From Collybia mongolica (taxonomy: Eukaryota; Basidiomycota; Agaricomycetes; Agaricales; Clitocybaceae), in NCBI GenBank assembly GCA_013420905.1, contig JAAXNY010000013.1, positions 2,108,001 to 2,172,000 of the forward strand: DNA of 64,000 nt. Reading direction: 5' to 3'. Position 1 is the first letter of the stretch; each line of letters begins with the position of its first letter. A program made the position numbers and the translations under genes. Of the stretch, positions 12,596-22,551 are shown one piece after another. The notes beneath the pieces were generated by a model, which saw only the letters and a program-made list of their open reading frames with translations, did no database searches and was not told the origin of the DNA.

Positions 12596-12790
12596 CAGTC
12601 AAACCTGTCATAACCCATACCTACTAAACCCCAGATCTACAACCAATATTTAAACTTACGGCTTCTGGAATGCTGTATAAGGAAAGGAATTGCATAGTAC
12701 TATCAATATGTCTTGCCCAATTTCTGTGCAGAGCTGAGCTCATAGCTGCCGGTTGCTCCAAATGGGTATGGGTTATGACAGGTTTGACTG
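12596..12790. mobile_element. 195-bp MITE with pogo/Tc1-like terminal inverted repeats
   Basis: Perfect 26-bp terminal inverted repeats, beginning CAGTCAAACCTGTCATAACC, lie at 12596-12621 and 12765-12790. The element is flanked by TA on both sides (12594-12595 and 12791-12792), the target duplication of Tc1/mariner/pogo transposons. CAGT...GAACC-type ends are typical of the pogo/Tigger branch. The 143-bp interior is non-coding, so the element would need a transposase from elsewhere. Confidence 0.85.
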
Positions 12791-12997
12791 TATATGAAAT
12801 ATACAGATTTATGCACCAAAATTCCTGTTCCTATCACCATGAAAATCACCTTTAACTGAATAAAATTTTGAATGACCCAAAATTTGGGTTTTGTATTCAC
12901 TTAAAATGAGGAAGGGCAATTCCTAGCTATTTTTAACTTGTTGACATATATTTGGTTGGACCCAAAATCATTGTTTTAGTGACCCAAAACTGACACC

Positions 12998-13471
12998 TGT
13001 TACGGCTGTTTAGGCCTTATCCTTTAGATCAATCTGGTTTATCATTTGTTCACTATAGACCATTGACTTCATAAGTCTAACGTCCAATGACTCCCTCAAT
13101 AGGGCTAAAGTCAGATCGTTGAATCAAAGATACACTACTCCCTTTGTAAGGCAAGTAGGATCAAGTTCGCATCAAGAGATCAGAGTAGATGAATAAGGTT
13201 GATTCAGCTAGGTCAAGCTAAAGAACTAACTAAGCTAAACTATCTGTATATATATGTAAAAGTCCGATAAGCGTGGTTTATGCTATTCGTTATAGATAAA
13301 GGAATGAGTAAGCTAAAATGAGAATGAGTAAGCTTAATACAAAAGATGAATAAGCATGGGAAAGGAAATGCATATATGGGTCTTTGAAAGATAAGAATCG
13401 ATAAGTATCCCGTAATTAGTAGTATGTAAGAAAAGAAATGATAAGGGCACGTGAGTAGGGAAATTGTAACA
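12998..13471 (-). repeat. 3' LTR (474 bp)
   Basis: It starts TGTTACGG and ends TTGTAACA in window orientation, giving TG...CA ends. It differs from the other LTR at about ten positions by eye, eight of which are CG versus TG or CA. Confidence 0.95.
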
Positions 13472-13472
13472 T

Positions 13473-13492
13473 TACCCCCTCTCTATCCCTAA
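13473..13492 (-). promoter_or_regulatory. Polypurine tract
   Basis: The minus strand reads AGAGAGGGGG just upstream of the 3' LTR, the expected place for the plus-strand primer of reverse transcription. Confidence 0.75.
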
Positions 13493-13504
13493 AGCGTCCC
13501 AGCT

Positions 13505-14512
13505 TTAGTAGTCAATTGGCTCCCCTGTCATGTTTGCAATGGCTTCCAGATAATTGAAAGGATTGTCAATCCCATTGTCTACCTCTTTGTGTTCATCTCC
13601 AACCCATTGCCAGCTCTGATAATACCCTGCTGTTCTAGTTGTGGGTCTTTCGGGGCATTGGTCACAACAATGTCCTGGTGCTGGTTGAAAACATATTGGA
13701 CAATATTGTTTTTCACAATTTATTGATGAATGTCCAAAGTTGAGGCATCGAGAGCATAATACGTTTTTGTAGATGAGTGCTCGTTCTACTTGGGTGAGGT
13801 CGATGGGTTTTTCTCGACTTCCAACATAATTGAGAGGGTTCATTGTGTATTTGATGGGTTTGGGTGCTTTCTTCTTTTTAATGACGGATTTAGTGGCTTT
13901 TCAACCTTTCAAATGTTTAAATATTTCTTTGTTTGCAACCATGTCTGCTGGATCAGGAGTGGAATGTTGCAATGGTGAAGGGGATGATTTGTGAAAAGGC
14001 GGGATTGGAAGGGGTTCAGGTTGATAAATAGGAGAATTTGGAGTCGAAGGTGTAGGTGTTCTGGGTGGGGATGTTTGTACTTCTTCATCAACTGTATCAA
14101 CTCTTTTGGTTGACTCTGTGGGTGTTGAAGGCGTAGATGTAGGTAGTCAAATTCCTTCTTGTAATAATGGAATTAGGTCTTCCAGAATTCGAAATTCTTG
14201 TGTGTCCACTAATTCTTCTGTAGTTTGATCTAGAGCCTGGCTGATATTTGCAGTTTGATGGTATAACATATCCCTGATTTCCAGGTACTTTTCGACTAAT
14301 TTAATGAGTTGATCATGTGGTGGCTGATTGAACGCTTGAATCATTCGTTCACGATGTTCTTCGTGCATGAACCACAATAAGAATTTCTGATGATGTATGA
14401 TTTTTGTTGCGATTTCAAGACGTTCTTGAGATGCAATGTTAATGATAGGGGTGTTAGGAGTGTTGGTGAGGGCGGTGGCAGTGGTGGTGTAGAAGTTGAT
14501 AGGGGAAGACAT
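13505..14512 (-). pseudogene. Extra ORF between pol and 3' LTR: coiled region plus CCHC knuckle
   Basis: It starts at MSSPINFY 52 nt after the pol stop and ends at TAA 34 bp before the LTR, about 335 residues. The N-terminal third is helical and charged (HEEHRERMIQAFNQ, LVEKYLEIRDM), the middle is Pro/Thr/Ser-rich, and the C-terminus holds a canonical zinc knuckle, CSRCLNFGHSSINC (CX2CX4HX4C). A second cysteine cluster follows, CPICFQPAPGHCCDQC. Two TGA stops (14147-14149 and 13901-13903) interrupt it. No env-like signal peptide or membrane anchor is visible. The layout suggests a nucleic-acid-binding accessory protein; the function is unknown. Confidence 0.7.
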
Positions 14513-14563
14513 TGTTTGTTGAAAATTTAGAATTTGTTGAGAGCAATTGTAGATGGTAGTTGG

Positions 14564-17500
14564 TTAGAGGCAATGTAGCTTCTGATAGGATTGAAGTATC
14601 ATTTGAGGTCTTTTTAAGTGGTCTTCTGGTTCCCACGTATTGTGTGCGGATGAGTAATCTTTCCATTTCATGAGGTATTGGAAGCCTCGGCCTTGTCGTT
14701 GGTGATTGATAATCCCTTCTACTTTGTACTCTTCTTCTTGATTCACAAGATCCAGTGGAGGTTCTAAGAAGTTGGGTCCGTGAGTATCAGTTTCCTTGTA
14801 TGGTGTAAGAAGAGAAGCATGAAACACAGGGTGGATCTTCCATTGTGATGGAAGTTTCAGTTTGTACGTTACTGGTCTGCAGACTTCTTGGATTTCGAAG
14901 GGTCCTTCTTGTTTTGGTGCTAGTTTCCTTGAAGGATAAGGGATTTGAAGGTTTGTTCCTTCTAACCAAACATATTCTCCTTGTTTGAATGGAGTGAAAC
15001 CTCGTGTTGTCCTTTCTGCAACTTTTCTTCTTGCTAAGTCGTGTGCTGCCATAGCTTCTTCTCTTGCTCTGTTAAGTTCAATCATCTGTTGCTCCACACT
15101 TGGAATGTTTGTCTTCTGGAATACTGATGGAATTGCTTGTGGTTCGTATCCCATCATAAGGAAGAATGGGGATCTTTTTGTTGTGGAGTGTGTTCTTTGA
15201 TTATGTGCGAATTCTGCGATTGGGTTAAGATCCTTCCATATTGCTGGGTTGTTCTGGCAGAACATTTGGAAATAAATTTCGAGCTCTTGATTTAGTCGTT
15301 CTGTTTCTCCATCTGTTTGTGGGTGATACGCCGTGCTCATTACAAGCTTAATTCCAAGGAGTTTTCCTAGTTCTTTGAAGACTTTTGCCGCGAATTGAGG
15401 GCCTCGATCAGATAGGAAGGTGTCTGGTAATCCAAATCTTTTGTAAACATGTTCCAGGTAAAGGTTCGCTGTTCCTAGAGCATCAATTGTTTTAGTGCAA
15501 GGGATAGAAATTACCCCCTTCGTAAGGCCATGATCTACCACGACCATGAGACTGTCTTTTCCATCGTTTTCTGGGAGGTCTGTGACAAAATCGGCTGTGA
15601 CAAATGAGAAAGGGCATGGTTCTCCATTTGTTGCAATTGGTATTAACCCTGGTCTTGTTGGGTGCGTGTTGACTTTCATTTGTTGGCATGTGGCGCAGCC
15701 ATCAACATAATTCTTTATGAATACTCCCATTCCTGGCCACCAGTATTCTTGACTGATTAACTCTTGTGTTTTGTATTGGCCTGGATGTCCTCCTGGTTTT
15801 GTGTCATGATATCTTTGCACTATTTCTTGTCGCAGCTTTGCGTCTGGTCCTACATAGCATCTGTTCTTGAAAAGCAGAAGTCCGTCTTTGAATTTCCAAT
15901 CAGACAAGTTTGATTTGATCAGTGGTGTTCCTGTCTCTTTTAACGCTTTGATTGATTTTGCAAACAAATCATCTTCTTCGACTGATTTCTTTAAGTCTTC
16001 TTGTAAACCTATATCAATAATTTTGATGAAAATGTCATCTGGTAGAAGGATCCGGTCTTCATTGTCTGTGTCTTCTGTACTGACATAGTCTGATCTTCTT
16101 GATAAAGCATCAGATTGTATCATTCGTGTTCTGGGTGTGTGTATGAGTTTCAGATCAAATTGTGACAGGAACAAGCTCCATCCTGCTTGTCGTCGATTCA
16201 ATTTTTGTGCCATTCAGAAGTACGTCAGGTTCTTGTGATCTGACAGGATTACTGTGGGAAATTGTGATCCTTTGAGGTAATGTCTCCATGTTTTCAAGGC
16301 TCGAATGATGCCTAATAGTTCTCTGTCGTAAATTTCGTAGTTTCTTTCCGTTTCTGTAAATGAATGTGAAATGTATCCACATGGATGCCATTCTCCATTG
16401 TCATTTTGTTGTCGTAGTACTGCACCTGTGGCCCATTTTGAAGCATCTGACTCAATATGAAATGGTTTGTTCTTGTCTGGCATCATGAGGATGGGTGATT
16501 TCAAAAATTTTTGTTTCAATCCGTCGAATGCTTCCTGACATTCTTGAGTCCATTTCCATTCAATGTCTTTTCTTGTCAGATTTGTTAATGGTCTGCTAAG
16601 TTCAGCATAGTGTCCAATGAACTGTTGGTAGAAGTTTGCAAATCTGAGGAATGATCGGACTTGTTTTACTGTTGTCGGGGCTGGCCAATCTGCGATTCCT
16701 GCTAACTTTGTTGGTTCCATACCTATTTTGTTTTTTCTGATAACCAATCCGAAGTATTCAAGTTCTGTGGCTTCGAATATGCATTTGTCCAGATTTAGGT
16801 ATAAGTCGTTTTCCTTTAATTTATCCAAGACTTTTGTGGTCTTTTGTCGCAGATCGTCGATGTTGTCAGAGGAGATTAAAATGTCATCCATGTAGATCAG
16901 GATCCATCCTTCGTCAATTTCTATTGCATAGATATTGTTCATCATGTTTTGGAATGTTGCTGGTGAGTTACATAAGCTGAAAAACATAACAAGAGGTTTG
17001 AATAATCCTCTGTTAGTTTTGAATGCTGCTTTCCATTCATCGCCTTTTTTGATCCGGACATTGTTGTATCCCCATCATAAATCCAGTTTTGTGAAATATT
17101 TGGCCCCTTTCAGTTTGTCCAGAAGTTCTCCTACAAGTGGTAAAGGGTATGCGTTCTTTACTGTTCCTTCATTTAACCTTCTGTAGTCCTGAGTTGGTCG
17201 AAGTTTTGCTGAGTCTTTCTTTGATACAAAGAAAAAGGGTGATGCTTGTGGAGATTTTGATGGTCGGATATATCCTTTCCGTAGATTTTTGTCAATGAAT
17301 TTGTCTAATTTTCCTTGTTCCGCTGGACTAATGGGGTAGATCTTACAGTCTTTCGGAATGAAGTCTGGTTTTAGATCTATTGCATGGTCCCATGATCGTT
17401 GTATTGGCATTCTTTCCGAATTTGTTTTGTCAAATAATGACGCATATTTCTGGTAAAATTCTGGTAGTGTCTTCTTTGGCTTTTGATCTTTGATTTCTGC

Positions 17501-18253
17501 CTTATGTTCTAGTTCCTGTGATATCGATGTTTTTGCATTTATCCAGATGGATTCTTCTTCATCATCTTCTGGATAGATGTATGTCCTAAGTAAGTTGACT
17601 TCATGTTCATCATCTTCTTCATCGATTCCTAAAAGAATTGGTTGCCAATCTTCAAGGGGTTGATTCCTTGGGATTTCTTCTAGATGTTCTTCCTGTATTT
17701 CTGTTACCGTTGTCTTGGGGTATTGCCATTTTTGCTTCATCTGTCGGATTTCTAAATTCTTTCGGATTGCTTCCGATAGAACTCCTTTCTTGATACTTGG
17801 TCCGAAGTTGAGTGTTCCTTTCTCCCAATCGATTTTTGGGTTGTGCCGTTTTAACCATGGTAGTCCGAGGATAATGTTTTCTTTCCTGAGTCCGCTAACT
17901 AATAGTTGGATTCTGATTTCTTTGTCTCCGATTCGAATTTTGGTCCATACACAGTCTGTGATGTTCCCTGATTTGTTCTTTGTCCCATCTATGTTTCTGA
18001 CCAAAATTGATTTTCTCAGCAGAGTTGCCTTTATTTTGTTTTCTTCAACAAATGTTTTGTCAATAAAGATTCCTCCGGCTCCACAATCAATGAGTCCAAT
18101 TGCTGGAATTTCAACGTTTTTCTGTTCTTCAATCACTGTAATTGGAATAGATGATGATTGTCGATTCATCTCTCCTAAAATTACAGGTGACAGTGTAACA
18201 GAATAGTTCTTGGCAGGTACTGACGTCGATTCAGTCCGCCTCTTTAAAAACCC
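14564..18253 (-). pseudogene. pol: Ty3/gypsy pol polyprotein (PR-RT-RH-IN-chromodomain), two stops
   Basis: Read in the -1 frame relative to gag from the slippery site. Domain order: retropepsin-like protease with LIDCGAGG (Cys where Asp-Ser/Thr-Gly is usual); reverse transcriptase with YMDD near 16883-16894; RNase H ([12 protein letters not shown]); integrase with an HHCC zinc site ending CATCQQMK and the D,D,E triad (TADFV, LSDRGPQF, GETERLNQ); and a C-terminal chromodomain (VEGIINHQ, YLMKWKDY, HNTWEPEDHL). Chromodomains target such elements to modified histones. TGA stops sit at 17075-17077, inside the LDL-WGYNN motif of RT, and at 16214-16216, between RNase H and the following segment. 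The natural stop is TAA. Confidence 0.92.
18244..18253 (-). promoter_or_regulatory. Canonical -1 ribosomal frameshift heptamer at gag/pol junction
   Basis: On the minus strand the sequence is G GGT TTT TAA. GGGTTTT fits X XXY YYZ, lies directly before the gag stop, and slipping back one base enters the pol frame. No check for a downstream pseudoknot was possible. Confidence 0.7.
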
Positions 18254-18494
18254 TTGTCTTCCATATTCTTTAAGGCAATCTCCTTTTCATCTTCATCTAA
18301 TTCTGCCATAAGAGATCTGATTTTCATGTAGGCATCTTTGCCTTTCATTGGTAATTTTGGTTCTTCTTTTCATGGAGTTTGAGGAATTGAACCTCCTGCT
18401 TTGTGATCGGATGCTCAATGTCCAAATTTATGGCATTCGAAGCATAGTCCTCGTTTCATATGTTCATCTCTTTCTTGAATAGTCAATCAATCTA

Positions 18495-20102
18495 CAGTGG
18501 CTCAAAAAACTGCCCCAATGTTTGTACATTTTTGAAAGATCAATATGGTATGAAGTGCTGACATAAGCAGGGGACCTGGGGTAATTATGTAAGATACTAT
18601 GACATCGTGGCTTTCCAATGGACCCTGGATCATGTGATTTGGATCAAAACCCATTAAGCTATAGGCCAAACAAAATGATTACTCATTGGGGCAGTTTTTT
18701 GACCCTCTATTAATTTTCTATCTAATACTTTGTATGACCACCTTTTGCCTTTATAACTGCTTGTATCCGCCTGGGCATACTTTCTATCAGGTTTTGGCAT
18801 ACCTCTGGTGGAATTTCACCCCACTCTTCAGCCAATCTATCCCACAACTCATGTACTCCTTTGGGTGGTGTCGGATATTCTTTAAGACGGCGCTTGAGAT
18901 GTTCCCAAAGGTGTTCTATTGGATTCATGTCAGGGGATTGGGCAGGCCAGCCAAGGACTTGAATGTTGTTGTCTTCAAACCACTGTGTGGCCAGTCCAGA
19001 TGTGTGTTTGGGGTCGTTATCTTGCTGAAAGTAGCGCTCGCCATCCACCATTTCCAACTTCTCAAAACTTTCCTGAACTCCACTCTCCAAAATTTCACAG
19101 TATTGAACCTTGTCCATGTTCCCCTGCACCTCTATGAGCTTTCCCACTCCATTCCACCCCATACAACCCCATACCATGAGGTTTCCTCCTCCTCCATGTT
19201 TGACAGTAGGTGATGTTGTTCTATCAGATGGTGGTTCTCCCCTTTGTTTCCAGACATAAACCTTTCCATCTGACCCAATCCTATTGATTTTGGTCTCATC
19301 TGTCCATAGAACCCTTTTCCAGTCCTCCACAGTCCAGCTTTCATGATATTTTGCAAACTGGAGACGCCGGATGCGATGGGCTCGTTTGAGAAGAGGAGCT
19401 TTCCTCTTTGTAGCAGCATAAAATTGATTTTCCTTGAGTGCATTTCTGACTGTCTGGGGTGTGACAGGATTGGGGATGATGCCATTGATGAATTGGGTAG
19501 CCTGAACTGCATTATCAAGCTTCCCTGACTTGATTTGACGAATAATTGACTGTTTGTCACGAACAGACAGCTTGGAGGGGCGGCCACCAAGGTTGTTTTC
19601 TTTGTTTCCATCCACATCTTTGCTGATCCTACTGATGGTACCCTTCCCTAGACCAGTTTTCTCCTTGATTTGACGCTGAGAATAGCCCTCATTGAGGAGA
19701 GAAACAACAGTATTGTGCTGAGCAGTAGAAATGGCTTTCATGATGGTGGTAAGAGGTCAAGAAGATGATTGAACCAATTCCAACATGTCAAATTGATACA
19801 AATAAAGTCACATGACATTGTTTATTCTTCCCACAGTCCATAATGTTCTTGCATTGGATCATAAATGCCAGAATAATGGAAAATAAGATAAGGGTCAAAA
19901 AACTGCCCCAATGAGTAGCCATTTTGTTTGGCTTATAGCTTAATGGATATTGATCCAAATCACATGATCCAGGATCCATTGGAAAGCCACGATGTCATAG
20001 TATCTTACATAATTACCCCAGGTCCCCTGCTTATGTCAGCACTTCATACCATATTGATCTTTCAAAAATGTACAAACATTGGGGCAGTTTTTTGAGCCAC
20101 TG
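18495..20102 (-). mobile_element. Intact Tc1-family DNA transposon inserted in gag
   Basis: A 1608-bp element with 211-bp terminal inverted repeats (18495-18705 and 19892-20102) beginning CAGTGGCTCAAAAAACTGCC. It is flanked by the TA target duplication at 18493-18494 and 20103-20104. Each long TIR itself carries the motif TCAAAAAACTGCCCCAATG at its outer end and again, inverted, at its inner end. These are probable transposase-binding sites. The transposase is uninterrupted, so the copy may be autonomous and inserted after, or escaped, the decay of its host element. Confidence 0.95.
18722..19741 (-). CDS. Tc1-family DD34E transposase
   Basis: An uninterrupted 339-residue protein, the usual Tc1 length. 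The N-terminus is a paired helix-turn-helix DNA-binding region (NEGYSQRQIKEKTGLGKGTI, then GGRPSKLSVRDKQSI). The catalytic region has D in LWTDETKINRIG, D in FQQDNDPKHTS and E in NPIEHLWEHLKRR, with 34 residues between the second Asp and the Glu. It cuts and pastes the element at TA sites. No intron is needed. It is encoded between the 211-bp TIRs and is the only gene in the element. Confidence 0.95.
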   Translation of the reverse strand: MKAISTAQHNTVVSLLNEGYSQRQIKEKTGLGKGTISRISKDVDGNKENNLGGRPSKLSVRDKQSIIRQIKSGKLDNAVQATQFINGIIPNPVTPQTVRNALKENQFYAATKRKAPLLKRAHRIRRLQFAKYHESWTVEDWKRVLWTDETKINRIGSDGKVYVWKQRGEPPSDRTTSPTVKHGGGGNLMVWGCMGWNGVGKLIEVQGNMDKVQYCEILESGVQESFEKLEMVDGERYFQQDNDPKHTSGLATQWFEDNNIQVLGWPAQSPDMNPIEHLWEHLKRRLKEYPTPPKGVHELWDRLAEEWGEIPPEVCQNLIESMPRRIQAVIKAKGGHTKY

Positions 20103-21070
20103 TATATCCATTGCATTTGGATCTTTGTTTGGAACATATTTGGGGTTGTTTTGTTGGAAATTATATTTTTTTCCATTGTTTCCTCCTGTTGGCTTTCCTG
20201 TGTTTCCTTTGATTCATGCTACAATTGATTTTGCACGTCTGTACTGGGTGTCAAATATGGATGCTTTCTGGTACCAACCCTTGATGGTGGTAGGTGGGTT
20301 ATCCATCGTCAAAATTTTCTGCATCAAGGAAGGGGGTATCCCTTCCATGAAGTACTCAACGAGTGCTTCGCTTTTGGTGATCTGACTTTCTGATGTGGCT
20401 GATTTGAATTCTGCAATGTAGTTGTCTGCTGTCATGTTTCCTGTCATGCGCAGTGTTTTCAGGGTTTGTCTGGCGTCTCCTGCTTCATCTGGTGTAGAGA
20501 ACGCTTCTTTGACTGTTGCTATGAAATCTGTAAAGGTTCCTGGGTGGGTACTATTTTCTCCATACCAGGATTTCTTCCATGGTCCTGCTGTTCCTCCTTT
20601 CATGTATGAGAGCACATAAAGGATCTTTTTCCATTCTGTGTCATAGATTCTATTGTTTGCTTGCAAGTACATCTTGCAGTCGAGGACAAAGTCCTTTGTC
20701 ATTCTTCGGTTTCCATTAAAGATATTTGGTGAACTGAGTTTGATTTCAGTGGGTTTTCGTTCGTCTGCCATTTCTACATCTGAGTCAGGTGGTATTGGGG
20801 AGTCTGGTGATTCGGGTTTCGGTGGTTTCTCTGGTTCCTTTCCTTTGGAACTTTCTACCTTTGGTTTCGGCGTGGTGGGCGTTTCTACTGTTTGTGTGAC
20901 TACTGAGAGTCTTGGTTGTTCTTCTGCATCTTGGAAGTCTTCATTGCTGAAGGTGCTTTGCCTATTGCTGCTTCTACTGCTTTCACTGCTGCTCGCAGGT
21001 TTTAATCCGTATCATGGTGCCGTTGCGTCTGAACCTTAATAGGTTGACAATTCTGATCAGCTTGACCTTT

Positions 21071-21544
21071 TGTTACGGCTGTTTAGGCCTTATCCTTTAG
21101 ATCAATCTGGTTTATCGTTTGTTCACTATAGACCGTTGACTTCGTAAGTCTAATGTCCAATGACTCCCTCAATAGGGCTAAAGTCAGATCGTTGAATCAA
21201 AGATACACTACTCCCTTTGTAAGGCAAGTAGGATCAAGTTCGCATCAAGAGATCAGAGTAGATGAATAAGGTTGATTCAGCTAGGTCAAGCTAAAGAACT
21301 AACTAAGCTAAACTATCTGTATATATATGTAAAAGTCCGATAAGCGTGGTTTACGCTATTCGTTATAGATAAAGGAATGAGTAAGCTAAAATGAGAATGA
21401 GTAAGCTTAATACAAAAGATGAATAAGCATGGGAAAGGAAATGCATATATGGGTCTTTGAAAGATAAGAATCAATAAGTATCCCATAATCAGTAGTATGT
21501 AAGAAAAGAAATGATAAGGGCATGTGAGTAGGGAATTTGTAACA
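21071..21544 (-). repeat. 5' LTR (474 bp)
   Basis: Same length and ends (TGTTACGG ... TTGTAACA) as the left LTR. It keeps CG at several sites where the left copy has CA or TG, and the reverse at others. The element promoter is expected here, read on the minus strand. Confidence 0.95.
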
Positions 21545-22551
21545 ACACCTCAGGAAATGCATATTGTGTCTTGGTGAAATAATAAAAGTTTGAATTAATG
21601 TCCTGTGCATGGTCTCCAACTTGGATTTCTATTTTTGTCCATCTTCCATGAGAATCCCAAAAAATGTACTTGTTTTTGGCCTTTATCTCAATCACAAAAT
21701 TAAAAATTAAAAATCTGAGCTGGAGACAATATTCTCCTTAAAAATCTGAATATGGCTATTTGAGGGCACTAAGCACTACAGTGGATGGTGGAGGCACCAA
21801 AGTTGTCATAGACTTGATGTACTGTATATTTTGACTGGTGATATACACCATAGATAGCTGAGACACATCAAGTCACTAAACTTCATGCCAAATCTGATCA
21901 GAGGTGGGCTGAAAATGGAAACATGTTGTTTAAAACTCAGCTCAAAACTATACCCTCATGAAAAATATTTGAAGTCTTATTACTGCAGTGCTCTATGGAG
22001 TTTAAAACAAGACAGGAACTCTTTACATATACTGCCCTTCAGTTTTTACAAATAGCTTAACATGATTTATCTTGTGAGTCTGCACTCCCAAATGTATAAA
22101 ATACTTGTGGGTCACAAAAATAGTGTCTTTGTTTACTTTTATTATATTTATCCTGCAGAGTAGGTAATCATTACCCCCTATGTGAATCAGGTAAAAAACC
22201 TGTGAAAGTCATGTCACTGATTCACTATCTTTCAAATAAATCTCACATACTGCACTGTGAAATTCCTGTAGGTTTTCTGTGAAATTCGGGTCCATTCCAG
22301 GTGAAGAACTACATGAATTTCACACATTTCTTTTTGCTCAGTGAACGCAAAACATGGACAAACCTCAGTTTGTCTCGTGAGAACAGTGTGATGGCAATGA
22401 GCCTAGATTTTGCACAAAAGGCCTGTAACCCAACGTCCCGCAAACTTAGAGCTTGGGTGTGCACGAGAGCCCTGTCTTCTGTCTCAAGTGGCATAATACT
22501 ACCACACCATTAATTTCCTTCAAGAATATACGGTTGAACGACGACTGGGGA
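21545..22551. other. AT-rich flank, no gene
   Basis: Starts with the ACACC target duplication. It is AT-rich, with only a short minus-strand protein-like frame near 21500-21695 that may be part of an older element split by the LTR insertion. The right end presumably contains the promoter of the next gene. Confidence 0.4.

Larger units (their letters stand above)
18244..20771 (-). pseudogene. gag: Ty3/gypsy gag, interrupted by Tc1 and three TGA codons
   Basis: It begins MADERKPTEIKLSSP and encodes a capsid-like helical region (PGTFTDFIATVKEAFS, LKTLRMTGNMTADNYIAEF), a basic Asn/Gly-rich linker, and a zinc knuckle with CFECHKFGH. The last knuckle ligand is His where Cys is usual. It ends MEDKGF at TAA 18244-18246. 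Stops at 20214-20216, 18415-18417 and 18370-18372 are all TGA. Tc1 sits between the linker and the knuckle. With the insertion removed, both halves are in one frame (918 nt). Confidence 0.88.
12998..21544 (-). mobile_element. Complete Ty3/gypsy chromodomain LTR retrotransposon, decayed, with nested Tc1
   Basis: Two 474-bp LTRs bound an internal region encoding, on the minus strand, gag, then pol (protease, reverse transcriptase, RNase H, integrase, chromodomain), then an extra ORF. The element is flanked by the 5-bp target duplication ACACC at 12993-12997 and 21545-21549. A polypurine tract (on the minus strand) abuts the left LTR. Without the 1608-bp Tc1 insertion and its TA duplication it is about 6.9 kb. 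Seven premature stops, all TGA, make the copy non-autonomous. I could not identify a tRNA primer site next to the right LTR; some chromoviruses self-prime, but I have no direct evidence for that here. Confidence 0.95.

Noticed and set aside
13505..14512. Env-like gene because of its position after integrase.
   Set aside because: No signal peptide, no transmembrane segment and no glycoprotein features; zinc knuckle instead.
14985..18206. Plus-strand frames across the retrotransposon.
   Set aside because: The minus strand carries recognisable protease, RT, RNase H and integrase motifs.
13505..20771. TGA as a recoded sense codon in the retrotransposon.
   Set aside because: The LTRs show the same CG to TG/CA pattern and nuclear genes here do not contain in-frame TGA, so decay is simpler.
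21071..21071. tRNA primer-binding site next to the 5' LTR.
   Set aside because: The sequence inside the LTR does not match a tRNA 3' end I can recognise.
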